NCBI GenBank assembly: GCA_002493755.1
Contig: DKZT01000047.1
Location: forward strand, 1,064-19,348
Source of the DNA: Ruminococcaceae bacterium UBA7067
GTDB lineage: Bacteria > Bacillota > Clostridia > Oscillospirales > Acutalibacteraceae
DNA: 18,285 nucleotides
Direction of reading: 5' to 3'
In this document: positions 5,166 through 12,460 of the stretch, in pieces
How positions within the stretch are numbered: the stretch's first letter is position 1
Layout: every line of letters starts with the position of its first letter
Position numbers and translations under genes: made by a program
The notes under the pieces: generated by a model
Seen by the model: only the letters and a program-made list of their open reading frames with translations
Told to the model about the DNA's origin: nothing
The model's database searches: none

Positions 5166-6624
5166 AAAACGATTTAAACCTGCCTTTTCTCTTGAGTATT
5201 TCATCAAAGCCGTTTAAATATTCATACGAGTATTTATAGTTAAATATGCGTTCAATATATGGACCGTTCGGCTGCCTGAGCTTTGTCGTTGCTCCTGCGC
5301 CGCAGCCAAGCACCGTATGTGTTTCGTCCATAATAAACACGTTGTATATGCCCTCGCTGCCCTTTTTTGACCAGCCGACATTTTCAAGGTTGCCAACCAT
5401 TTTGCTCTGCCGATATAGATAATACGGCTCGTAGCCGCGCTCGGGCAGAAGCTCCCCGCAGTAAAGGTGCATACTCTCAGCCGCTCTTATATCACGTCTT
5501 AGGGTTTCCATTCCCTCCATTGTAAGCTGTGAGGAACGCTTCATTGACAGCGTGTGGACGGTAATGCTCTTTGGGTCAAGCTCGGCTATTTTGTCAAGCG
5601 TTGACTTAAAGCTTTCAAAGCTCTCACTCGGAAGTCCTGCGATAAGGTCTGTATTGATATGGTCAAAGCCTGCATTCACAGCCATCTCATAAGCTCTTAA
5701 AAAGTCGGCTGACGTGTGCCTTCTGCCTATTTTTTCAAGAATTTTATCATTAAGCGTCTGCGGATTAATGCTTATTCTGTCGCCGCCGCAGTTTTTTATT
5801 GCGTGAAGCTTGTCGAGCGTTACCGTGTCGGGTCTGCCTGCCTCTACCGTGAATTCACGGCAGGCGCTCATATCAAAGCTGTTGTTTATTGCGCTCATAA
5901 CAGCTTCAAGCTGAGAAGCGCTGAGCGTTGTCGGAGTTCCGCCGCCTATATACACGCTTTCAAGCTTAAGCGATAGCTCGGCGGCTATTGCGCCTGTTTC
6001 CTCAATTTCCCTGCACAGAAGCTCAACGTACGGCTCAATCAGCTTGAAGCTCTTTTCAACCGACTGAGATACAAACGAACAATAGCTGCACCTTGACGGG
6101 CAGAACGGAACGGATACATAAAGGCTGAATGAGTTCGGCGAAGAGGTTTTTAATATTTCCCTCTCGTTTCTCTCGGTTATAGCCGACAAATCAATTTTCG
6201 GCTGTGACACAAGAAGCCTTTTCCCGAAATATGACCTTGCATACTCCTCGCCGCCGCTTTCACGCAGCCGCCTAAAAAGCTTTATCGGGCGAACACCCGT
6301 GAGGATTCCCCAAGGCGGAGTAATTTCTGTGTATTCGCTCAGCAGGTTGAAAAGCAGAATCGCAAGCTGTCTTTCCTGCTCATCATCGGGAGTATCGGGC
6401 GGCAGCTTTGTTGTGCTGCTCCTTTGATAATCACCGACAGACAAACGGACAAAAATCGAAATTCCGTCATCGCCTGCTTCAAGCCTTGTTTCAATAAACG
6501 GTGTATCTTCTTCGACAATATCGCAGGGCTGTCTGAGGATTTCTATTTTTTCATTAGGGAAAAATACCCTTGTTAAGTTTTCTGTTTCGTAATGGAATTT
6601 ATGATTGTCAATAAATACCTTCAT
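5146..6624 (-). CDS. hemZ: Radical SAM coproporphyrinogen III dehydrogenase-like protein HemZ
   Basis: A 492-residue radical SAM protein. CPSRCSYC places the CxxxCxxC iron-sulfur ligands at Cys175, Cys179 and Cys182; GGGTPT at 227-232 is the SAM-binding glycine motif. The N-terminal third ends in PPWGILTGVRPIK (103-115), a signature separating HemZ from the shorter HemW and HemN. HemZ is annotated as an oxygen-independent coproporphyrinogen dehydrogenase, but its true reaction is less settled and it occurs in organisms with incomplete haem pathways, so the role here is family-based. Start ATG at 6624 has AAGGA seven bases upstream. It lies 46 bases after the MBL-fold gene; dtd - hydrolase - hemZ is a conserved clostridial order. 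Confidence 0.92.
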   Translation of the reverse strand: MKVFIDNHKFHYETENLTRVFFPNEKIEILRQPCDIVEEDTPFIETRLEAGDDGISIFVRLSVGDYQRSSTTKLPPDTPDDEQERQLAILLFNLLSEYTEITPPWGILTGVRPIKLFRRLRESGGEEYARSYFGKRLLVSQPKIDLSAITERNEREILKTSSPNSFSLYVSVPFCPSRCSYCSFVSQSVEKSFKLIEPYVELLCREIEETGAIAAELSLKLESVYIGGGTPTTLSASQLEAVMSAINNSFDMSACREFTVEAGRPDTVTLDKLHAIKNCGGDRISINPQTLNDKILEKIGRRHTSADFLRAYEMAVNAGFDHINTDLIAGLPSESFESFKSTLDKIAELDPKSITVHTLSMKRSSQLTMEGMETLRRDIRAAESMHLYCGELLPERGYEPYYLYRQSKMVGNLENVGWSKKGSEGIYNVFIMDETHTVLGCGAGATTKLRQPNGPYIERIFNYKYSYEYLNGFDEILKRKGRFKSFYEEYGL

Positions 6625-6670
6625 TTATTTGTCCTTGATTTCTCTTGTTTGTTTTTTATCTCTTTTTATC

Positions 6671-7312
6671 TCAATACTTCGCCACAGCGTACTGCATAAA
6701 GCCGTTGCGCTGTTTTTCATCGCCTATTGTCGTATTTTCGCCGTGACCGCAATACACCTTTGTAGCGTCGGGAAGCATCGACAGCTTTTTAAGCGAGCAG
6801 AAAATCTCGTTTTCATCGCTTGTAGGGAAGTCTGTACGCCCCATTGAGCCTTTGAACAATGTGTCGCCGCAGAACAGCTTGCCGTCAGCCAGATAGCCGA
6901 CTCCGCCGCCTGTATGTCCGGGCAGCTCAAGCACCTTTATTTCCGTTTCTCCGAGAAGAATAACATCATCCTGCGAAACGGCTTTTGCTTCTATATCAAA
7001 TTTAATAAGGGTATTCTTGTACGCCGACAGATTAAGCTTTGGCATACTTAAGAAATCCTTATCCCTCTTGCCGATAACAACCTCTGCCCCTGTTTTTGCC
7101 GCAAGCTCCTCAACATAGCCTATGTGGTCATAGTGCCCGTGAGTAAGCAGAATAAACTTAAGCATTCCCGGCTGTATTGCTTCTATGACCTCGCACAGAA
7201 CAGGCGATTTATCTCCGGGGTCTACAACGGCACATTCGCCGCTTTGCTCATCCGTGATGATATAGCAGTTTGTTTCCATTATGCTGACCGCAGTTTTTCT
7301 GACCTTAAGCAT
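6671..7312 (-). CDS. MBL-fold metallo-hydrolase (glyoxalase II / YqgX-like)
   Basis: A 213-residue metallo-beta-lactamase-fold hydrolase. The metal ligands are visible: THGHYDH (His58, His60, Asp62, His63), PGHTGG (His133), CGDTLF (Asp150) and CGHGE (His190). The short length and lack of the long C-terminal domain of classical glyoxalase II match the bacterial YqgX-type group, whose members can cleave S-lactoylglutathione-like thioesters but often have an unknown natural substrate. Its ATG shares one base with the dtd stop codon (TAATG), with AGGAG inside the end of dtd, so translation is likely coupled. Next to dtd, relA and hemZ it forms a familiar clostridial cluster; why these genes travel together is not established. 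Confidence 0.92.
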   Translation of the reverse strand: MLKVRKTAVSIMETNCYIITDEQSGECAVVDPGDKSPVLCEVIEAIQPGMLKFILLTHGHYDHIGYVEELAAKTGAEVVIGKRDKDFLSMPKLNLSAYKNTLIKFDIEAKAVSQDDVILLGETEIKVLELPGHTGGGVGYLADGKLFCGDTLFKGSMGRTDFPTSDENEIFCSLKKLSMLPDATKVYCGHGENTTIGDEKQRNGFMQYAVAKY

Positions 7313-7767
7313 TATTTTTTCAGCTCCTGTGAATTTAATATTATCGTTACCGGACCGTCGTTTGTAATGTCAAGCTGCATATCCGCGCCGAAAACGCCGC
7401 TGGCAAGCTTGCTTACTCCTGCATTTTTCAGACAGAGCATAAAATACTCATAAAGCCTGTCGGCTTCCTCGGGCGGCGCCGCGCCGAAAAAGCTCGGTCG
7501 CCTGCCGTGAGAGCAGTCGGCGCACAGCGTAAAGTTTGACACAACAAGCACCTGACCGCCTATTGCTTCAAGCGACAGATTCATTTTATCGTTTTCATCG
7601 CAGAAAACACGCAAGCCCCAAATTTTATCAGCCAGCACCTCGGCGTCTTTTTCGGTGTCGCCCTTTTCAACGCCCAGAAGCACGGCAAAGCCCTTATTTA
7701 TTTCTCCTGTTAAAACACCGTCGGCAATGACGCTTGCCTTTTTGACACGCTGAATAACAGCCTTCAT
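7312..7767 (-). CDS. dtd: D-aminoacyl-tRNA deacylase Dtd
   Basis: A 151-residue cytoplasmic enzyme that removes D-amino acids (and glycine wrongly attached to tRNA-Ala) from tRNA. Full family length is present, with MKAVIQRVKKASV at the N-terminus, HGRRPSF at 87-93 and the cross-subunit GPVT motif at 138-141. The first active-site motif, usually SQFTL, reads SNFTL at 77-81, a conservative Gln-to-Asn change. The start has GAGGAG seven bases upstream. It lies 156 bases after relA with a repeat element between, and overlaps the next gene by one base. The recJ-relA-dtd order is shared with Bacillus, which has apt between recJ and relA. Confidence 0.95.
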   Translation of the reverse strand: MKAVIQRVKKASVIADGVLTGEINKGFAVLLGVEKGDTEKDAEVLADKIWGLRVFCDENDKMNLSLEAIGGQVLVVSNFTLCADCSHGRRPSFFGAAPPEEADRLYEYFMLCLKNAGVSKLASGVFGADMQLDITNDGPVTIILNSQELKK

Positions 7768-7829
7768 ATTATCGCTCCTCGCAATATAATCAATAAAATA
7801 ATTCTATATTGTTATCCCATTAAGCTTAT

Positions 7830-7921
7830 AGTTCAAAGTTTAGAGTTTCGAGCTATTTGATTTTAACTTATACTATCTCAATTCTCAAAACTCAAAACTG
7901 TAAACTCAAAACTGCTAATTC
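7830..7921. repeat. Heptad-periodic inverted repeat element, copy 2
   Basis: Bases 7830-7857 read as four 7-mers (AGTTCAA, AGTTTAG, AGTTTCG, AGCTATT). Bases 7880-7921 read as six of the opposite type (AATTCTC, AAAACTC, AAAACTG, TAAACTC, AAAACTG, CTAATTC). The AT-rich centre is about 22 bases. The layout and unit type match copy 1. The right arm stops 2 bases from the relA stop codon, so the relA message would run straight into it. The element fills most of the relA-dtd gap. Confidence 0.75.
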
Positions 7922-7923
7922 TA

Positions 7924-10107
7924 TTATTGCCTTGAAATTGAAATAACTCCCTTGACATTTGAAAGCCTTGAAATAACGCTTCTCAGATGGTCCATACCGT
8001 TCACGGTAATTGAGAAGTGCATTATCGCAATATCGTCCTTGGCTTCCTTTGAATCCATATTGTTGATAAAGATATGCATCGCCGACAGCTGATTTGTAAT
8101 ATCGGCAAGCAAGCCTGTTCTGTCGTTTGAGATAATTTCAAGCGTTGTCTGGAAGCTTTCGTTTACATCCTGCGCCCATACTGCGTTAATATATCGCTCG
8201 GGCTGTTCACAGTGCTCAATATCCTTCGGGATGTTACTGCAGCTTCTCTTGTGAATCGAAACACCTTTTCCTCTTGTGATAAAGCCGATGATTTCGTCAC
8301 CCGGAAGAGGCTTACAGCACATAGCAAGCTTAATAAGAACATCGTCATACCCTTCAACGATTATTCCGCTGCTGACCCTTGTTTTCTTGGGCTTATCCTG
8401 AACAACAGGCTTTGTCTCAGCCTGAGCTGTGCCGTATTTCTTGATATATTCCTCTCTTATTCTCGGCATAAGCTTTAAAAGCGAAACGCCGCCGTAGCCT
8501 ATCGCCGCATATAAATCGTCAAGCGACTGATAGCCCTGCTTTTTCTTCAGAACGCTGCACACTAGCTCTGCCATTTCAGCTTCGTTCAATACAATTTTTG
8601 CGTGTTTGAATTCCTTTTCAATCTCCTGCTTGCCTGTTTCAATATTCTCCTCGCGCTTTTCCTTTTTAAACCACTGTCTTATCTTGCTGCGCGCTTCGCT
8701 TGTTTTTACTATTTTCAGCCAGTCACGGTTGGGAGAGCCGCCCTCTTTTTTAGTGAGAATTTCAACAATCTCACCCGTTTTCACCTTGTAGTCTATCGGC
8801 ACCATTTTGCCATCAACCTTAGCTCCTGTCATACGGTTGCCGACAGCCGAGTGAATTGCATAGGCAACATCAATTACCGTTGAACCGTACGGCAAATCTA
8901 TTATGTCGCCCTTTGGAGTAAAGACAAAAACGTCCTCCTGGTCAAGGTCTGTTTTTATGTTTCTGAGTATGTCGGTGTTATCGTCCTCGGTCTGGTTTTC
9001 AAGCATCTTTCTTATCCAGGTTATCTTGTCCTCAAGACTGCCCTTTTTAGAGATACCGAGCTTATATTTCCAGTGTGCGGCGATACCGTATTCAGCCGTC
9101 TGGTGCATTTCCCACGTTCTTATCTGCACCTCAAACGGTATGCCCTCCTCGCCAATTACGGTTGTGTGAAGCGAGCGGTACATATTCGGCTTCGGGGTTG
9201 ATATGTAGTCCTTAAAGCGGTTCGGTATAGGCTTGAATATCTCGTGAACAACGCCAAGCACGTTGTAGCAGTCGTTGACTGTGTTGACTATTACACGAAC
9301 GGCAAAAATATCAAAAATCTGCTCTATGGTTTTGCCGCGCATATATGTCTTTCTGTAAATTCCGTTTATGCTCTTTACTCTGCCCTCTACATAAACATCG
9401 GGGATAAGATTCTTGGTTTTATCAATAATTCTTTCCTTTATGCTCTTGATAAACGCGTCACGTCCGTCCTTTGTAAGAGCCAGAGCCTGCTCTATTTCAC
9501 GGTAGCCGACAGGGTCAAGGTAGAGAATACTTAAGTCCTCCAGCTCCTCCTTAATAGCTCTGATTCCAAGACGGTGTGCAATCGGCGCGTAGATTTCCAT
9601 ATTTTCAAGCGCCTTGTCACGGCGCTTCTGCTCACGCATACATTCGATAGTACGCATATTATGCAGTCTGTCGGCAAGCTTTATGATGATAACCCTTATG
9701 TCGTTGGACATTGCAATGAGCATTTTTCTTACATTCTCAGCCTGCTGATCCTCACGGCTAGAATAAGGGATTTTTGCGAGCTTTGTAACACCGTCAACAA
9801 GGTCGGCAATCTCTTTGCCGAAATCCTTTTTAACCTCGTCATAGGTTACATCTGTATCCTCAACAACATCGTGAAGCAGCGCAGCGCATATTGACTCGGT
9901 GTCCATACCCAGATCGACAAGTATGCAGGCAACCGAGGTCGGGTGAAGAATATACGGCACGCCCGACACCCTGCGCTGGTCGCCGTGAGCCTTAAGCGCA
10001 AGCTGATACGCCCTGTCAATAAGCTCCATATCAAAGCTGTTCTCGCTTTTTCTGAGCATCTCGACAAGCTGCTCATAATCCTGATAATGTATTGTTCCTG
10101 CAGGCAT
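7924..10107 (-). CDS. relA: Bifunctional (p)ppGpp synthetase/hydrolase (Rel)
   Basis: A 727-residue long RelA/SpoT homologue that makes and degrades the starvation alarmone (p)ppGpp. The N-terminal HD hydrolase is intact: His55 in YILHPT, His79-Asp80 in LLHDVVEDT, and ADRLHNMRT around 145-153. The synthetase has RFKDY at 297-301, the RxKD form of bifunctional enzymes rather than the acidic form of synthetase-only RelA, and EVQIRT at 326-331. A TGS domain (about 391-451) follows, then a Cys-rich segment with AMCCKPLPGD and HKRSC, and a C-terminal ACT domain (about 650-727). Full family length. The start has GGGGAGG seven bases upstream and lies 19 bases after recJ, so the two are probably coupled. 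A second in-frame stop (TAATAG) ends the gene. Confidence 0.97.
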   Translation of the reverse strand: MPAGTIHYQDYEQLVEMLRKSENSFDMELIDRAYQLALKAHGDQRRVSGVPYILHPTSVACILVDLGMDTESICAALLHDVVEDTDVTYDEVKKDFGKEIADLVDGVTKLAKIPYSSREDQQAENVRKMLIAMSNDIRVIIIKLADRLHNMRTIECMREQKRRDKALENMEIYAPIAHRLGIRAIKEELEDLSILYLDPVGYREIEQALALTKDGRDAFIKSIKERIIDKTKNLIPDVYVEGRVKSINGIYRKTYMRGKTIEQIFDIFAVRVIVNTVNDCYNVLGVVHEIFKPIPNRFKDYISTPKPNMYRSLHTTVIGEEGIPFEVQIRTWEMHQTAEYGIAAHWKYKLGISKKGSLEDKITWIRKMLENQTEDDNTDILRNIKTDLDQEDVFVFTPKGDIIDLPYGSTVIDVAYAIHSAVGNRMTGAKVDGKMVPIDYKVKTGEIVEILTKKEGGSPNRDWLKIVKTSEARSKIRQWFKKEKREENIETGKQEIEKEFKHAKIVLNEAEMAELVCSVLKKKQGYQSLDDLYAAIGYGGVSLLKLMPRIREEYIKKYGTAQAETKPVVQDKPKKTRVSSGIIVEGYDDVLIKLAMCCKPLPGDEIIGFITRGKGVSIHKRSCSNIPKDIEHCEQPERYINAVWAQDVNESFQTTLEIISNDRTGLLADITNQLSAMHIFINNMDSKEAKDDIAIMHFSITVNGMDHLRSVISRLSNVKGVISISRQ

Positions 10108-10126
10108 ATTTATTCCTCCCCATAAT

Positions 10127-12178
10127 TCAACGCTTATTAATTGCCCCTTGCAGCCTTTTCATAATCGGCGCACTTGACAAATCAGCCTTGCCGCTGTATT
10201 CAAGCGCTTTGATTTTCAGAGTATCCTCAATCTGTTCACAGCCGATAAGCTTAAGCTCGCTCAAGGCTCTGAGTATCACCTTTATTTTACCGCAGGATAT
10301 ATTCCCCCCGAACTCGCACCAAAGCTTCGGTAGGCTTGTGGTCAGCTCGGCGCAGGACTTTATTTTGCGGTACACGAGGGCAAAGTCAGCCCTGCTCGGC
10401 AAAATACACTTCAATTCGTCAGCGGCTGTTTTTTTGTTGATACACATTCTCTCATATATTCTTATACTTTGCAAGCATTCAAGCTGATTTTCTTTAGAAA
10501 GCTTTATATCACGAACAACAACCGACACATTTTCATAGCCGTTGTATTCATTTATATCAAGAGTAACAGCAAGGTCAACGCTGTCGCCGAGGCTGAATGT
10601 AAAATCGTCCTTAGTATGTGAAAAATACATCACTGTTAAATACTGCTCGCCCCGACAAACGCTCAGGCGCAGGTGCTTACCGCCTCCGACTGCGTTTATT
10701 CCTGCAATTTGCATATTGTAAAGCCCGAACAACGGCTGTGGGTTGCCTGCTCCGTACGGCTGAAGATATTCAAGCTCACGGACAAGCTCGGGCGTTATTC
10801 CGAAGGGGTTGAGCTTTAAGTCGATATTAAGCGTTGGATACGGCATCTCGCCTATTGAGTCGGCATAGGCATTTATCATTTCGGAAAATTCCGCAACATT
10901 CTCCTGCGCAAGCGTTACTCCTGCCGCCATCGGGTGACCGCCGTAGTGCATCAGAATATCCTTGCAGGCAAAAACAGCGTCAACAAGCGAAAAGCCTGCT
11001 ATACTTCTGCCGCTGCCCTTTGCAATGCCGTCGCTTGTGCCGATGACTATTACAGGTCTGCCGTAGATTTCACGCAGACGTGAGGCGACAATACCGATTA
11101 CTCCGGGATTCCAGCCCTCTTTTTCCACAACAATTATGCTTTGGTATTCTATATCGGGTCTGCTGTCGATTATTTCAACCGCCTCGACCAGCATTTCCTG
11201 CTCGATTTTGCGGCGGCTTGCGTTGTCGCCGTCAAGCTCCAGCGCCGATTCATAAGCAGACTCCTCATCCTCATTGAGCAGAAGCTCAACCGCCGTCTGC
11301 GAAAGCTTGAGCCTGCCGCAGGCGTTTATTCGCGGCACAAGAGAAAATGAAATCCTGCCCGAGCTTATCTTTTCAGGCTCTATTCCGCAGGCTTTTATAA
11401 GCGCGCTGATACCGGGTCTTGGCATAGTCCTTATAAGCTCCAGACCCTTTTTTACAAAGAGCCTGTTTTCGCCGACAAGCGGAACGATGTCGCCTATAGT
11501 GCCGATTGTAATAAGGTCGGCATATTCACACAGCAAATCCTCCTGACTTATCGTGTCCATTACCATTGCGGCGGCAAGCTTGAACGCAACGCCTACTCCG
11601 CATAAATCCTTGAACGGATAGCCGCAGTCGGCTCTGTGCGGATTAATCACCGCCACTGCGTCAGGCAAAACCTGACCCGGCTTGTGGTGGTCGGTGACAA
11701 CCGTATCAATGCCTAAGCCTTTTGCATATTCAATTTCCTCAATCGCAGATATTCCGTTGTCAACCGTGACAATCAGAGTTGCGCCCTGCTGTGCTATCTT
11801 GTCAACGGCTTCAAAATTCATTCCGTAGCCTTCGCTTAAGCGTGACGGTATGTAGTAAAAAACATCTGCACCTATATCTGAAAGATTTGAAAAAAGCAGT
11901 GTGCTTGAGCATACTCCGTCTGCGTCATAGTCGCCGTAGATGCAGATTCTCTCGCCGCTTTCAATGGCGGCGGTTATTCTCTCAACTGCTCTTTCCATAT
12001 CCTTCATCAAAAACGGGTCGAAAAGCTCGCCGCTGTCGGGCAGCAGCTTTGCCGCCGCCTCTCCGTCCTCAATTCCCCTCGCCGCCATAACGCAGGCGGC
12101 AAGCTGAGGCACACCGGACTGTGCGGCTATGCTCTTCGCTGCTTCTCTGTTCAGTTTTGAAACATTCCAGATTTTCAT
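10127..12178 (-). CDS. recJ: Single-stranded-DNA-specific 5'-3' exonuclease RecJ
   Basis: A 683-residue DHH-family exonuclease that trims 5' single-stranded ends in recombination and mismatch repair. Motif I YGDYDADG is at about 81-88, VDNG at 139-142, the name-giving DHH at 163-165, and the DHHA1 motif GGHPMAAG at 413-420; an OB-fold region follows. The last 120 or so residues form a helical C-terminal extension of the kind seen in Firmicutes RecJ. I chose the ATG at 12178: AAGGAG is seven bases upstream, whereas for the ATG two codons earlier the same site would be only one base away. Upstream is a repeat-filled 282-base gap; downstream, rel begins after 19 bases. The apt gene that lies between recJ and relA in many relatives is missing. 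Confidence 0.95.
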   Translation of the reverse strand: MKIWNVSKLNREAAKSIAAQSGVPQLAACVMAARGIEDGEAAAKLLPDSGELFDPFLMKDMERAVERITAAIESGERICIYGDYDADGVCSSTLLFSNLSDIGADVFYYIPSRLSEGYGMNFEAVDKIAQQGATLIVTVDNGISAIEEIEYAKGLGIDTVVTDHHKPGQVLPDAVAVINPHRADCGYPFKDLCGVGVAFKLAAAMVMDTISQEDLLCEYADLITIGTIGDIVPLVGENRLFVKKGLELIRTMPRPGISALIKACGIEPEKISSGRISFSLVPRINACGRLKLSQTAVELLLNEDEESAYESALELDGDNASRRKIEQEMLVEAVEIIDSRPDIEYQSIIVVEKEGWNPGVIGIVASRLREIYGRPVIVIGTSDGIAKGSGRSIAGFSLVDAVFACKDILMHYGGHPMAAGVTLAQENVAEFSEMINAYADSIGEMPYPTLNIDLKLNPFGITPELVRELEYLQPYGAGNPQPLFGLYNMQIAGINAVGGGKHLRLSVCRGEQYLTVMYFSHTKDDFTFSLGDSVDLAVTLDINEYNGYENVSVVVRDIKLSKENQLECLQSIRIYERMCINKKTAADELKCILPSRADFALVYRKIKSCAELTTSLPKLWCEFGGNISCGKIKVILRALSELKLIGCEQIEDTLKIKALEYSGKADLSSAPIMKRLQGAINKR

Positions 12179-12185
12179 ATTCATT

Positions 12186-12191
12186 CTCCTT
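12186..12191 (-). promoter_or_regulatory. recJ ribosome binding site
   Basis: Minus-strand AAGGAG followed by seven bases and ATG at 12178. It decides between two in-frame ATG codons: the upstream one at 12184 is too close to this site. Confidence 0.7.
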
Positions 12192-12207
12192 AAGTGATGA
12201 AAGCTAC

Positions 12208-12460
12208 GCAGAGTGGAGAGTGAAGAGTGGAGTGATGGTTGTCGCAGCTTCGCTGCTCTTTGAATTAAGAATTTACTCGCAATAAAGCTGTGAGTTCGTA
12301 GGGAACGGTCATGACCGTTCCGGGATAGCAGCAGTTACTGCTATATAAAAACAAAATCAGAAAAGAGTATAACATTCATAGGTTCGAGTCGGAACACTCA
12401 TAAGTGTTCCCTACAACCTCATTACAGGCTTATATCTCCACTCTCAATTCTTCACTCTGC
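12208..12460. repeat. Composite inverted-repeat element with 7-base periodic ends (copy 3, MITE-like)
   Basis: The ends are inverted: 12208-12232 starts GCAGAGTGGAGAG and the reverse complement of 12435-12460 starts GCAGAGTGAAGA; both ends show 7-base periodicity (AGAGTGG, AGAGTGA). The roughly 200-base core holds nested structures: GCAGC-TTC-GCTGC (12244-12256), the perfect 20-base palindrome GGAACGGTCATGACCGTTCC (12302-12321), AGCAG-TTA-CTGCT (12330-12342) and GGAACACT-CATA-AGTGTTCC (12391-12410). An inner inverted pair, GTAGGGAAC (12298-12306) and GTTCCCTAC (12406-12414), brackets the two larger hairpins and may mark an older nested insertion. There is no coding potential. It fills the recN-recJ gap and touches the recN stop codon. 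Confidence 0.75.
12366..12394 (-). promoter_or_regulatory. Possible promoter inside the element, toward recJ
   Basis: On the minus strand TTCCGA (12394-12389) and TATACT (12371-12366) are 17 bases apart, with TG one base before the -10 box. The -35 matches only three of six positions, so this rests mainly on the extended -10. If active it would start near 12359, about 180 bases before recJ, and its -35 overlaps one arm of the 12391-12410 hairpin. Confidence 0.35.

Noticed and set aside
7768..7829. Separate promoter for dtd
   Set aside because: TTGAAC with 17-base spacing leads only to AACAAT, and other AT-rich hexamers lack a -35 partner. The evidence is too weak to annotate.
10092..10487. 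Plus-strand open frame of 131 codons opposite the end of recJ
   Set aside because: It lies wholly against recJ and the recJ-rel junction. Its hydrophobic look comes from the complement of charged codons, and it lacks supporting context.
12302..12321. The perfect 20-base palindrome as a repressor operator
   Set aside because: It lies inside a repeat element with several other hairpins and no promoter overlaps it, so a transposon-derived structure is simpler.
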